From the NCBI GenBank assembly GCA_030263715.1, contig SZPM01000002.1:62001-126000 (forward strand): DNA of 64,000 bases. Direction: 5' to 3'. Origin of the DNA: ATM1 sp003577165 (GTDB lineage Bacteria; Armatimonadota; Fimbriimonadia; Fimbriimonadales; ATM1). Positions 50,362-59,045 of the stretch are shown piece by piece. Each line of letters starts with the position of its first letter. Position 1 is the first letter of the stretch. The notes below the pieces were generated by a model. That model ran no database searches, had not been told where the DNA came from, and saw only the letters and a list, made by a program, of their open reading frames with translations. Both the position numbers and the translations under genes were made by a program.

Positions 50362-51553
50362 TCGAGGTGGTTGTACCCGCCTTCGGCGGAGCCAGTCGCG
50401 GACGCAATAGTTCGTACTCGGTGTCGCTCTTGCGATATTGGAACGGTTGGCCGTTCACGGGACTCTTCGCCGTTTCGCCGAATGAATCGAGGGTGTCCGG
50501 AAGTCCGAGGGCGAGAATCTGGATGTGCAGTTTCAGGAGCCGAAGGCTTTCGAGCCGAAGCGCTGCGATCGTAGGCGCGGCTTCGAGCCAGGGCCGCATG
50601 ACGGATAAGTACAGAACGGCGAGTGGATGCTGAGCCGGATCCGGCAGGACGAGGGGCGCCGCTCGGCCCTCGCTCGCGGCGTCCAGGACTTGTGTCGCGG
50701 TCGAGACGGCCAACTCGCACTCCTGGGCTATGACGTCTGCAGGAATCGAATCGGATTCCCCTGAGGTGCGTTTTGCGAATTGTCGCAAATCCCGGAGCAA
50801 TTGCTCGTCGGCTTGAAATCGGCCGCTCGACTGGCCGGTTACCCCTTGGACCAATTCGTCGATCTGCTTTGATTCCTTGGACTCCGACAGGGACTTGCAC
50901 CACGCGGCGAGGCGCGCCCTTTCGTTGTCGAGCGCGGCCGTGGCCGATTGCGTGACGCTCTCCAAGCGGTCCAGTTCATGAACGAGGCGTTCGGACAGAT
51001 GCGAGTCCAACTGCTTCCCCACGGAGACGAGACCCGTTCCAAGCATGTCGGCAACGCCCGCCGCGGCAACGGAGGCCGATACGGACTCGGTCGAAAGGTA
51101 GTCGGAGGAGTTGAATGCCGCTCTCAGGACCGCGGCTGCCCGCTCCGGCTCGTTCCGGTCCACCGCGTCGGCGAGGTCCACGGCGAAAAGGCGGCCGAGG
51201 CGGAGAACCTCCGGAGCCCGCTCGATGGGGAACATGGAGACCGGGGGGTCGCCAGCGAAGCGGGAGCCTGCCGGGACGTTGCGCAGTTTTTCGAGCGCGA
51301 GGCCGACGGCTTCGAGGTACTTCTCGCGGTCCGTCCGGGTCGAGGTTCGCTCAAGGGGCGGTTCGGCGACGGCGGCGGTCTTCGTCAGGTCGAGGGCCTG
51401 GGAGATGAGTTGGCCAGCCGTCAGGGTCTCGGCGGGCTGAGGCGCGCCGTTGGTGGCTGCGTCGGCATCGGGCCGCTTGCAGCCGAACAGGCCCAGGGTG
51501 AGCCCGAGGGCAAAGAGCGTCGCGAGTCGGAGAGGGGTTTGCAGAGAAGTCAC
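50339..51553 (-). CDS. Hypothetical lipoprotein
   Basis: The mature part follows a lipoprotein signal (LATLFALGLTLGLFGC, lipobox LFGC), so it is probably anchored to a membrane. The remaining 375 residues are mostly helical, with the segments RAAAVLRAAFNSSDYLSTES and ERLVHELDRLESVTQSATAA. I recognise no domain. The frame is open to 51949, but a GTG at 51553 places the signal peptide at the N-terminus; the start is not certain. It is upstream of ruvAB on the same strand with an overlap, so it may be transcribed with them. Confidence 0.75.
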   Translation of the reverse strand: MTSLQTPLRLATLFALGLTLGLFGCKRPDADAATNGAPQPAETLTAGQLISQALDLTKTAAVAEPPLERTSTRTDREKYLEAVGLALEKLRNVPAGSRFAGDPPVSMFPIERAPEVLRLGRLFAVDLADAVDRNEPERAAAVLRAAFNSSDYLSTESVSASVAAAGVADMLGTGLVSVGKQLDSHLSERLVHELDRLESVTQSATAALDNERARLAAWCKSLSESKESKQIDELVQGVTGQSSGRFQADEQLLRDLRQFAKRTSGESDSIPADVIAQECELAVSTATQVLDAASEGRAAPLVLPDPAQHPLAVLYLSVMRPWLEAAPTIAALRLESLRLLKLHIQILALGLPDTLDSFGETAKSPVNGQPFQYRKSDTEYELLRPRLAPPKAGTTTSNDRSIKG

Positions 51554-51599
51554 CTTTCGGCGGTTCGGAGTCCGTCTCCTTCTACGCAGGCGCCGAGCG

Positions 51600-51605
51600 T
51601 AGAAT
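51600..51605 (+). promoter_or_regulatory. -10 hexamer TAGAAT for the acyl-CoA dehydrogenase
   Basis: GTAGAAT ends 7 nt before the ATG at 51613, with no SD. Confidence 0.55.
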
Positions 51606-51612
51606 CCCAGGC

Positions 51613-52656
51613 ATGACCGAGGAGGCCCGGATATTCCTGGACGAGTACATTGCGCCGAGAGCCGCCGACCTGGATTCTGGCCCTGAGGCGCTCCGCGCCG
51701 CGCTGGACGAGGCGGCGGCCCGGGGGCTGCTCGGACTGCGGGCTCCGACGGAGTTCGGCGGCGAGGGCTGGTCCGACGAGCGGTTCCGCGAGTACCAGGA
51801 GCATTGCGCCAGGCGGAGCGGAGCGTGGGCGTTTCTTCAGACTCAGCATCAGAGCGCGTGCTCGTTTGTCGCGAAATCTCCCAACGAATCGCTCCGCGCG
51901 GAGGCGCTTCCGGCGCTCGCATCGGGGAAGATGCGGGCGGGCATCGCATTCGCGCAACTTCGACGACAGGGGCCTTCGCCTTTGAAGGCCGAACCTGCGG
52001 AGGGTGGGTTCGTCCTGGATGGCACGGCTCCCTGGTTCACCGGGTGGGGGCTTTTCGATTCGTGCGTGTTCGCCGCCGAGTTGCCGGATCGGTCGTCGGT
52101 GTGGGCGCTCGTTGACGTGTGCAACCACGATGCCATTCGCGCATCGGCGCCGATGAGGCTTGCAGCGATGGAGTCCACTCAGACGGTTTCGTTGGAAGTT
52201 AGCTATTGCTTTGTTCCTGAGTCGTCGGTCCTTTATCATCGCCCCCCCGGGTGGATCCATGAGAGCGACGAGTTAAACATCGCGCTGCAGTCTCCGTTCG
52301 CGCTTGGGTGCGCGCGGGCGGGGATCGACGTTTTGCGAAGCGCATTCGAGAAGAAGCCGATCGAAGCGATTCGCGTCGCTGCGGAGAAGTTGGAGCGTGA
52401 ACTGGATTGCGTTCGGGACGAGGCGTACGCGTGTATGAGCGATCCTTCCGACAAGGAGCGGGCGCTTCGCGCGCGCGCCGAAGCGATTCGGATGGCGGGC
52501 CTGTGCGCGCACGCGTGCGTGGTCGCTTCGTCGGGCAGCGGGAACTCGATGAGTTCGCCCGCGCAGCGGGTGTATCGCGAGGCGATCGTGTTTTCGGTGT
52601 CGGCGCAGACGGAGGCGATCCTGGCCGCGACGCTCGAGGCCCTGACGTCTCGGTGA
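51613..52656 (+). CDS. Acyl-CoA dehydrogenase-like flavoprotein
   Basis: The N-terminal helical domain (AAARGLLGLRAPTEFGGEGW), the middle beta domain (AGIAFAQLRRQGPSPLKAEP, GGFVLDGTAPWFTGWGLFD) and the C-terminal four-helix domain follow the acyl-CoA dehydrogenase plan. At 347 residues it is shorter than the usual 380, and the catalytic Glu of standard enzymes is not obvious, so it may act on an unusual substrate or belong to an oxidoreductase side branch (inference). It is divergent from the lipoprotein gene. The last residues (ILAATLEALTSR) look complete. Confidence 0.82.
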   Translation: MTEEARIFLDEYIAPRAADLDSGPEALRAALDEAAARGLLGLRAPTEFGGEGWSDERFREYQEHCARRSGAWAFLQTQHQSACSFVAKSPNESLRAEALPALASGKMRAGIAFAQLRRQGPSPLKAEPAEGGFVLDGTAPWFTGWGLFDSCVFAAELPDRSSVWALVDVCNHDAIRASAPMRLAAMESTQTVSLEVSYCFVPESSVLYHRPPGWIHESDELNIALQSPFALGCARAGIDVLRSAFEKKPIEAIRVAAEKLERELDCVRDEAYACMSDPSDKERALRARAEAIRMAGLCAHACVVASSGSGNSMSSPAQRVYREAIVFSVSAQTEAILAATLEALTSR

Positions 52657-52715
52657 GGCGGGCTGGGCCAGAGCGAGAGACGGAAGGGACCTAAGGGACA
52701 TTTGGATTCGGGCGG

Positions 52716-52767
52716 GGGTTGCACGGGTGCACGGTGCACGCTCCGGGTGAGGGAAAGCGTGCAGGTT
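52716..52767 (+). repeat. Dispersed palindromic element, copy C
   Basis: The core at 52735-52763 is TGCACGCT, 13 nt, AGCGTGCA, preceded by spaced TGCAC pentamers. It is on the strand opposite to copies A and B. Confidence 0.85.
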
Positions 52768-52841
52768 CGCGGCGGATCCGACGGCGGTAAGCAAGGGGCG
52801 GAGGGGACTGAATTGAACTCAATAGCGGTCGACTCGAGGCG

Positions 52842-52894
52842 GGGGTGCACGGGTGCACGGTGCACGCTCCCGGTGAGGGAAAGCGTGCAGGTTC
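52842..52894 (+). repeat. Dispersed palindromic element, copy D
   Basis: The core at 52861-52889 is TGCACGCT, 13 nt, AGCGTGCA; the inner CCC and GGG can extend the stem. It is in the same orientation as copy C, 126 nt downstream, in the gap between convergent genes. Confidence 0.85.
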
Positions 52895-52911
52895 GGAGGT
52901 GGCGGGCGGGT

Positions 52912-54045
52912 TTAGGGCGGCAGGTCTGTGGGGCATTCTCTGTCCTCTCGCTCGCGCAGCGGCGCGGTCAACCTATATAGGACAGGGGAGGCGGAGGGGT
53001 CAACCGGCTCGACGAGGTTTCTTCTTCTGAGTTGGGCGAGGAGGTTTCGCACCCGGCCGTGGTGCTTGCCAGTTCTGGAGGCGATCTGCCTCGCTGTCGC
53101 GGGGGCGGTTCGCAGGCACCTGAGGATGGCCTGCGCCGTCGTTTCGCTGCCGCGCCGTTTTGCATCCTTGCATGCGGAACTCGAATGCGCTTCGTATTCC
53201 CATCTCGCCACCTCTTCGGGGGGGGCTTCGCGATAGTCAAGGGGGTCTGACGAGAGGAGCGTGATGTCGCAGTTCGCAAACGCGCCTCTTCCGGCGCACA
53301 CGAGCCTGATGGCGCGTGAACCGTCGGGAGCTTCTCTCGGCCTCATGTGGATGTGCATGCTTGCGGTCGCGAGTATTTGCGCGCTGTCTGCAAAGCGATC
53401 GGCGTCGCGACCTCGTGTTTCGGATTTGGTGAGGTGGTGAAGCACGAGGACGACGAGGTTTCGTTCGGTCGCAATGTCTTTGAGGCAAGTCATGACGCGG
53501 CGCGCGGTGGTGTTGTCGGCGAGTGAGCCTTTCGTGATGCTGCCGTGGAGGGAGTCTATGACGAGCAGGCGCGCTTTGGTTTCGGAGATCCAGAAGTCGA
53601 GCGCTTCCAGCGCGATTTCGGAATCGAGGTGGGGTTTGCGGCGAGAGGCGTAGAAGGGGACCGGGGATCCGTCTTGGTGCACCGGCATTCGGGAGACGAA
53701 GAAGGCGCGTTCGAATTCGTTTTCTTCGTATGCGCACCAGAGGACGGGCGCCTGTCGGGTGGGGCGGTTAGCGAAGGGTTGGCCGGAGGCAACGGCGAAG
53801 GCGATGGCGTTCGCGAGGCTGGTCTTTCCGGCCTTGGGGGCGCCGCCGAGGACGACGAGGTAGCCGATGGGGAGGAGGCCTTCGACGAGCCATCGGGGGC
53901 GAAAGATCTCGCGGGCGTCTTCTGGGGAGGGGAGGGCGAAGTAGGAGCGGAGGTGGTCTTCGTGGGCTTGTTTGAGGCGGTGGTTGTCTTCTTCCCTGTA
54001 TCGGGCCTCTTTGCGGAGGACGAAGGCGAGGGGGTCTTCGGGCAT
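52912..54045 (-). CDS. RepA-like AAA ATPase (AAA_25) with C-terminal winged helix
   Basis: This RecA-fold ATPase resembles hexameric replication helicases of the RepA/RSF1010 type. Walker A is LGGAPKAGKTSLANAI, Walker B is ARLLVIDSLHGSITKG, and the sensor segment is LVVLVLHHLTKSETRGRDAD. The C-terminal part (TAQAILRCLRTAPATARQIA, GKHHGRVRNLLAQLRRRNLV) is a winged helix. This domain order occurs in plasmid and phage replication or host-takeover proteins. The start could be ATG at 54045 or TTG at 54117. No primase or origin was recognised nearby. It may be a remnant of an integrated replicon. Confidence 0.8.
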   Translation of the reverse strand: MPEDPLAFVLRKEARYREEDNHRLKQAHEDHLRSYFALPSPEDAREIFRPRWLVEGLLPIGYLVVLGGAPKAGKTSLANAIAFAVASGQPFANRPTRQAPVLWCAYEENEFERAFFVSRMPVHQDGSPVPFYASRRKPHLDSEIALEALDFWISETKARLLVIDSLHGSITKGSLADNTTARRVMTCLKDIATERNLVVLVLHHLTKSETRGRDADRFADSAQILATASMHIHMRPREAPDGSRAIRLVCAGRGAFANCDITLLSSDPLDYREAPPEEVARWEYEAHSSSACKDAKRRGSETTAQAILRCLRTAPATARQIASRTGKHHGRVRNLLAQLRRRNLVEPVDPSASPVLYRLTAPLREREDRECPTDLPP

Positions 54046-54359
54046 GTGTCTTTGGGACGGGGGGCGGGTGGTAGTCAAGGTGGGGAGCGTGGGGATTTCT
54101 ACGGACTCAGGCCGCAAGGAGATCGGTTCGCTTGCGAACAGGTTCGACGGCGGCTGGCTGGAGTTTCGGCGGGTAGCCGGATTGGGCGAATGTGCGTTGG
54201 CCGGCGCTTCGGGGGAAGGGGACGAGGACTACGCCCGAATTGACACACGTTCCGAGTTCGGGGATTTCGCGGAGTCTGGGGCGATGCCGTGACCGTGGAG
54301 GCTCTGCCAATCCGGGAGCCGGAAGGTGGCAGCTCCAAGATGACATTCCGTCCGACATC
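54046..54359. other. Gap without a convincing gene between the RepA-like and ASCH genes
   Basis: The first 72 nt could be the N-terminal extension of the RepA-like gene. The rest contains only short frames on both strands with Arg/Pro-rich translations, and no clear promoter, repeat or terminator. Confidence 0.45.
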
Positions 54360-54803
54360 TTAGCCAATTGCGTGGGCCTCGAGTGCAGATCGTGCCCACT
54401 GCGCGCTTTGCCCGGACAGATAACGGAAACTTCGCGGAGCTGTTGCGCCCGGCAATACATCCCGGAGCGGGACAGGCTGGCTCAACGGTGCAACACGCGC
54501 CAGCTCAATAGCCACCGCGATGTCGCACGCGCCGAAGTAGTCAAAGAACCAGTCGGCACGGATCGCGCCGGCACTCGCACACTTCTTCCAGATGTTGGGA
54601 GGTGTGTCTTCGTGTAGGTTTGCGATCTCAATGACGGCAACGATTGCGGAGATAGGTGCTGTGGCGTAAACCACTATTATGCGCACATCTCGCTGGAATT
54701 TGACTTTCCTAAACTCAAATCGCTTCTTGCCCTCCAATATCGCTCGCACGTAACGGGGATGAACAGAAACTAGGACGGCCTCCTCAGTCTCTCGATTAGC
54801 CAT
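54360..54803 (-). CDS. ASCH-domain protein
   Basis: This 147-residue protein has the ASCH pattern: VLVSVHPRYVRAILEGKKRF, EFRKVKFQRDVRIIVVYATA, then PISAIVAVIEIANLHED. ASCH folds are PUA-like RNA-binding domains, proposed to act in translation control or as RNases. The start overlaps the preceding PIN-GNAT gene by 34 nt, so the two form an operon. PIN, GNAT and ASCH together look like a toxin-antitoxin-type cassette (inference). Confidence 0.85.
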   Translation of the reverse strand: MANRETEEAVLVSVHPRYVRAILEGKKRFEFRKVKFQRDVRIIVVYATAPISAIVAVIEIANLHEDTPPNIWKKCASAGAIRADWFFDYFGACDIAVAIELARVAPLSQPVPLRDVLPGATAPRSFRYLSGQSAQWARSALEAHAIG

Positions 54804-56221
54804 GGCTTGCAGTCCTCTTTGACCTTAGTAATGGACTGAGGCGGTGCGGCAATGACGCCCGCTTTGACCAACTCATCTCGGGTAATCGGCAGAGTGATCG
54901 GGAGCAAGCACTGTCGAAACCGGATCGCGAGGACTTCCCTGTCAAGGCACATGGATGCGATCTCATCAGGGGTATAGACGGTTCGAGCTATCACAAACGT
55001 GCCGATTTTCTGAGGATCCCGACTTCGAATTGCTCCCTCAGTTACTCCGAGGCACCGGACTGCTTGTTCGTCTTCGCTCCTGTAGAAGAGCAGAACGGCA
55101 CCCGGCTCTGGGACGGCGATTGCCGAACGGCTAAGATACGCCTTACGGATGCTGTTCCCATATGCTTCTCGCCCAGGGAACAAAGTAGGCGAACGCTCAA
55201 GGTCGGGAAAGAGCATGCGATGGTACTGCGGAATAATCGGGACCACGTATACTGGCGGGCCAAGGATATCCACCGCAGCAGGGCCATACCCTACATGATA
55301 ATCGAGAGCATCATTCGTTGCCTCAGAGCAAATGCCAACACGGAGCCGCTTGGTTAGGACGAGTTCTCCTGTCGATCTCAACTCAGGCTCGATACGAAAT
55401 CCAAACTCGCCCAGGAGGGCGAGCAGGGCATCGTATTTCGGAAACGCGGTTATCAGAAGGCTATCGTATTGATTCGCCAAGGCATAGGTAAACAGCGCTT
55501 TCATTAGAAGTTCTCCGTACCGCTTGCCACCATGGTGAGCTTCAACCTTCAGGCTGCACACCTTGAGCGTCTTTGAACCGATAGGCTCGGCTGTTTCGTG
55601 GTTTACGATAACAACACCGGCGATATGTGTGTTGTCCTCGCTCGGTATGACCCAGGCTTTTCGATGTTCCAATTGATACTTCCTGAACCAGTCGTCAAAG
55701 CAAAGGTAATCCTCACGAAAGGACTGCCAAATGGGATCGCGAGGATCAAGGTCGAGTGCGTGCACCGCACGAACGACCGGAGGCGGTTGAACAGGGGTGT
55801 CGACGAGGCCAGATAGCTGCACAATCGCGTCAGACAGCGAGAGGATTCTATCAGGCCCAAGTTTGGCCACAGCCTTGCGCGCCAGGCGCTTGTCCTCGGT
55901 GACGATAGCATTCACGGCATTCCGAGAGAGAGCCTCGATGAGCTGCTCGTCCACCCAATCGTTCGTGGCTCCTTCTGGGGGCACCCCGGGAGAAATTGGA
56001 AGCGTAGGGTACTTCTGAAACAGAAGCATGCGCGCGTTGCGTCGTTCATCGGTGGCGTCTTGTGCAATGTCCACGCGCTAGGCTGGGTGAAGCCAGAGGG
56101 TGCACTTCGCAAGGGAAGCTAGCTGGCTGAGGTGAACCGCGCGTTCGGATTCGCGTGTAATCTCCGAGGCAGCAGTTGGCTCGAGTGGGATGAGGATGTT
56201 AGTGTCAATTAGCAGTTTCAT
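54770..56221 (-). pseudogene. PIN-GNAT fusion protein interrupted by an in-frame amber codon
   Basis: The frame begins at an ATG at 56221 with MKLLIDTNILIPLEPT, the PIN-domain first strand and Asp. It meets TAG at 56080-56078 after LAKCTLWLHPA and continues in the same frame with DIAQDATDERRNARM. ALSRNAVNAIVTEDKRLARK supplies the later PIN acid. A GNAT domain follows (KVCSLKVEAHHGGKRYGELL, then LFTYALANQYDSLLITAFPK), with a C-terminal region of unknown fold. A GTG at 56074, just after the stop, could restart translation and give a 434-residue protein with a beheaded PIN domain. Either a point mutation, readthrough or restart is possible; loss of function is most likely. Confidence 0.7.
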
Positions 56222-56588
56222 CTGCGCGACACAGGAAGCGGTAGCAGCGGATCTAGCACCGTCCGCAAGCACCCGGACTCCACGGAGTGGGACTTTTCCA
56301 GTGCAGATTCCGGGGCCAGGATCTCGCTAACGACGCAGGGGGCAGACTTGAGCGGTACGACACAAATCGCGCCAACCAGGCGATGCCGGATGTCGGGTCT
56401 TGAGTGAACGATGAGTATGTTGATATGAGGCCCGCCGACGCGTCATGAATGAGTTCGCAAAACGCGGCGGCCAGCGGCAAGCCTTCCGATGCGTGGCTGA
56501 CAAAAACGCCGCGAACTGTTCTTTGATGAGAATCGCCGCCGAGACTCCCCCGGGAGCCACCAAAGCCACTGCCTGCATGTGATGTCAT
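56218..56588 (-). pseudogene. Probably frameshifted TIR-like or partner ORF upstream of the PIN gene
   Basis: One frame from an ATG at 56588 reads RGVFVSHASEGLPLAAAFCE and then STYSSFTQDPTSGIAW, which resembles the first strand and helix of a bacterial TIR domain. It then degrades into Ser/Arg-rich sequence. A second frame, open from 56442, reads INILIVHSRPDIRHRLVGAI, then CVVPLKSAPCVVSEILAPE, and its TGA overlaps the PIN ATG (ATGA), as a real upstream partner would. Joining the two near 56440 gives a plausible continuous protein, so a frameshift is likely. The family is not certain. Confidence 0.4.
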
Positions 56589-56627
56589 AGTCGTCGAACC
56601 TCCGCTATGTTTTCGTTGATTAGTAGA

Positions 56628-57113
56628 TCAAAGAACAAAGCGTGCACCCTCGCTTTCCAGCATGTCGAACGGGTTTGTGAAGTTAACCCCGACGGCTCGA
56701 CACACATCCGGGATCTTTACGCGCCTGCGAGACTTTGGATCAGGTGTCTCTCTTGTGACAACGACGAAACCATAAGCGAGGGCATGAGCGATTAGCCAGT
56801 AATCGGACGAAGCAAAGAATGCGGCCTTGGCCGCATCGGCGAACGGTTGGCCCTGCACCCATGCGCTGACTGGCACTGTCGCCTTAGTTACCGCCCCGTC
56901 AACGGGGAGGAAGAACGCAGCTGTCTGGTGGCTAGCCCATATGGCGAGGTCGTCGGTTCCAACCAGCAGGTCGGTTCGGACCTGGTCAACGCTGAACACG
57001 ACTCCGTCAACATTCGCCTGGGCCAGCCAGTCCCAGAAACCCGGGCACACCGCGAAGCGATAGAAGAGATTCTTGGCTTCGATGAAGATGTTGGCATCGA
57101 GCAGGTAACGCAC
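56628..57113 (-). CDS. DUF4411 (PIN-like) putative toxin
   Basis: This 161-residue PIN-fold protein begins MRYLLDANIFIEAKNLFY, with the first catalytic Asp in LLDAN. Later acids are in SSDYWLIAHALAYGFVVVTR. DUF4411 proteins are paired with XRE-ImmA/IrrE proteins in predicted type II toxin-antitoxin modules, as here: the upstream gene ends at 57114, directly before this start. The likely activity is RNA cleavage. The gene looks intact. Confidence 0.88.
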   Translation of the reverse strand: MRYLLDANIFIEAKNLFYRFAVCPGFWDWLAQANVDGVVFSVDQVRTDLLVGTDDLAIWASHQTAAFFLPVDGAVTKATVPVSAWVQGQPFADAAKAAFFASSDYWLIAHALAYGFVVVTRETPDPKSRRRVKIPDVCRAVGVNFTNPFDMLESEGARFVL

Positions 57114-58268
57114 TTACGAAGCCACCCCTAACGATTTAGCGAGTTCCATGAACGTCTCGGACCTTTTCAGTCCAAGAAGTTGGAACGCCTCTTTGAAGGG
57201 CACACTGCCCTCTAACGCTCCCGCAATGACCGCGCGGGCGAACCTGCGTCCGATGCGACTCCTTTGAGTGAGGTAGAAATCACCGCCCCCGCCGGAAACA
57301 CGATCCGTGAATCTTGCCTTCTCCGCGTCGTACAGTTCGTCAAACTCGCTGCGAGACAGGAATGCGGCTTCATACGCTCGGATTATAAGAACAAGGCTAC
57401 TCGTTTTGTATCGTCGCGCGAGTCGCCTAGCTTCTTCTATGGGCTCCTTGGCAGGATCCCACTTGGTCTTGAACTCGGCCATGGGCACAAGCACTTCGGC
57501 TGCGACCGCATTGCAGAAGCGCTCGACCTTTTCGCTTGTTTGTAGGCGCCAGTTCGAAACTCCGGACACGTTCAGCCACACGTGCGCCAGTTCGTGCGCA
57601 AGAGTGAACATTTGGGCCGCCTTCGTGTCGGCAGCATTCACAAAAATGAGCGGAGCAAACTCGTCGCTAATTGTAAAGCCACGGAATTCGGTGACATCGA
57701 GTTTGCGATGAGTGTTGTTGCCGACAATTCCGTTGCGCATGATGAGCACTCCAGCCGACTCTGCATTGTCGAACATGGTTCGCAGAGCTTCCTCCCAGGT
57801 TGCCATTTGTGCCCTTTGGGTAGTGTCAAAAGCTATGGCATCGCGAATCTCGGCACCCACCGATTCAGGATTCGAGTTGAGAGTGGCTCTGCCGACGAAC
57901 GGTAAAGGTTCCTCGTCGTATTGCAACAAGTGCTCGCGGAACCAGGACTGCCGCAGTTGCGCTTGGTAGACCGTGTCGAGCAGGTTTGGACTCGGCCTTT
58001 CGGGAGGATGGCCCGCCACAGTCCGGAAGTCCGGGATAGGCAATCGTTCTTCTGGAGGTGTATCGAGGAACAGGTAACCAATCGGGGTGTACGTTTTCTC
58101 CGCGAGTCTTTCGAGGTGCTTCAATTGAATTCGACCGCTCTGTTCCCAGATGATGATGCGATCGGCTTTCTTCCAGCCGAGCCGAGACGCGAGTTCGGAC
58201 GGGGACAGAGATACGCGTTCTCTGGCCCATCGGAGGACATCGGGTTTGGCGTCTACTTCTACTGGCAT
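57114..58268 (-). CDS. XRE-family HTH protein with ImmA/IrrE metallopeptidase domain (antitoxin)
   Basis: Residues 8-70 form an XRE HTH (LRWARERVSLSPSELASRLG). The central and C-terminal part is an ImmA/IrrE peptidase-like domain with the zinc motif QMFTLAHELAHVWLN (HExxH) and CNAVAAEVLVPMAEF. In phage and mobile elements such proteins cleave a repressor; in TA loci they act as antitoxin to DUF4411. The length is 384 residues. It is the first gene of the pair, adjacent to the toxin. No clear SD or -10 precedes its ATG. Confidence 0.9.
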   Translation of the reverse strand: MPVEVDAKPDVLRWARERVSLSPSELASRLGWKKADRIIIWEQSGRIQLKHLERLAEKTYTPIGYLFLDTPPEERLPIPDFRTVAGHPPERPSPNLLDTVYQAQLRQSWFREHLLQYDEEPLPFVGRATLNSNPESVGAEIRDAIAFDTTQRAQMATWEEALRTMFDNAESAGVLIMRNGIVGNNTHRKLDVTEFRGFTISDEFAPLIFVNAADTKAAQMFTLAHELAHVWLNVSGVSNWRLQTSEKVERFCNAVAAEVLVPMAEFKTKWDPAKEPIEEARRLARRYKTSSLVLIIRAYEAAFLSRSEFDELYDAEKARFTDRVSGGGGDFYLTQRSRIGRRFARAVIAGALEGSVPFKEAFQLLGLKRSETFMELAKSLGVAS

Positions 58269-58319
58269 TGATGGATCTGCTCGGCAGAGGTTCTATTCAT
58301 GATCAGAGGACCCCGGGCT

Positions 58320-58532
58320 TCACGGTAGCTCGTCCCTGTGTTCCAAAAGAGATTGTATCAGCGTTGGGACACTTGCGAGGAGGTCTTGCAGGGCTTCCTC
58401 GCGGGTTTCCCCGACGCCCGTGATCACGTGGCCGAGTTGGGGAAACACGGCCAGGTACCCGCCCCCATTTTCCGCAGGCAGTGGCACGATCTCCGCTTTG
58501 TAATTCGAAATTGTGTTCTCAAGATCTTTCAT
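58320..58532 (-). CDS. HicB-like antitoxin (short form)
   Basis: The 70-residue sequence carries the HicB fold: YKAEIVPLPAENGGGYLAVF, PQLGHVITGVGETREEALQD. It lacks the C-terminal DNA-binding helix of full HicB, and no HicA toxin gene is adjacent. It could be an orphan antitoxin or a solitary HicB-like regulator. It starts 19 nt after the hsdM remnant on the same strand. Confidence 0.8.
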   Translation of the reverse strand: MKDLENTISNYKAEIVPLPAENGGGYLAVFPQLGHVITGVGETREEALQDLLASVPTLIQSLLEHRDELP

Positions 58533-58551
58533 GCTTCTCGTCCGTTTGAGA

Positions 58552-58851
58552 TTAGTGCCTGAAATTTGCCAAGTTCCTCGCTATCTGGTCTTGAAGCTGG
58601 TCGGACTCTTCGAACTGGGCTTTGAGTTCGGTTCTGAGTCGGGTGAATGATTCTTCGAAGGTTCTCTCGTCGAGGTCGGTGGAATCTGCGCCGACGTGTT
58701 TTAGGAAGATGGGGCCCGAGACGACGTGCTTGTAGAGAGCCGCGTCAATGTTCATCCGAAGCTTGTCGGCGGCTTTGAAGATTTCGGCTTCGAATCCGAG
58801 GGCTGTGCTGCCCTTGGCAGACCTGCGAGCCCCCTTCGGCTTTGCCGGCAT
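58552..58851 (-). pseudogene. Internally deleted hsdM remnant
   Basis: The first 55 residues match the N-terminus of a type I methylase subunit (LGFEAEIFKAADKLRMNIDA, ALYKHVVSGPIFLKH). The remaining residues match the extreme C-terminus (FTRLRTELKAQFEESDQLQD, QIARNLANF). The whole methyltransferase core between them is missing, in frame. It therefore looks like an hsdM with a large internal deletion. It belongs to a different HsdM branch from the intact hsdM at 4067-5698, whose N-terminus is different. TACCAT lies 10 nt before the ATG. Confidence 0.75.
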
Positions 58852-59045
58852 AGGACGAGGAATGGTACCCGTGGGGTCAAGGGGGATTGCGCGTAGGGCA
58901 ACTGGAGCAACGGTCGGCGGTGGGCGTTAGACCAGGAGCCGGCGGAGGAGGTTGAGCGAGAGTTGGGTGGCGCGCCGTCCGTCCGGCGGGGTATGGCGGC
59001 GAGGGGGGTTGGAACTTTGGCCGGCCGTGAGGATAATTATTAGGC

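Noticed and set aside
51554..51949. Upstream extension of the lipoprotein gene to 51949
   Set aside because: It is Arg/Pro-rich, overlaps the divergent acyl-CoA dehydrogenase, and would bury the lipoprotein signal peptide inside the protein.
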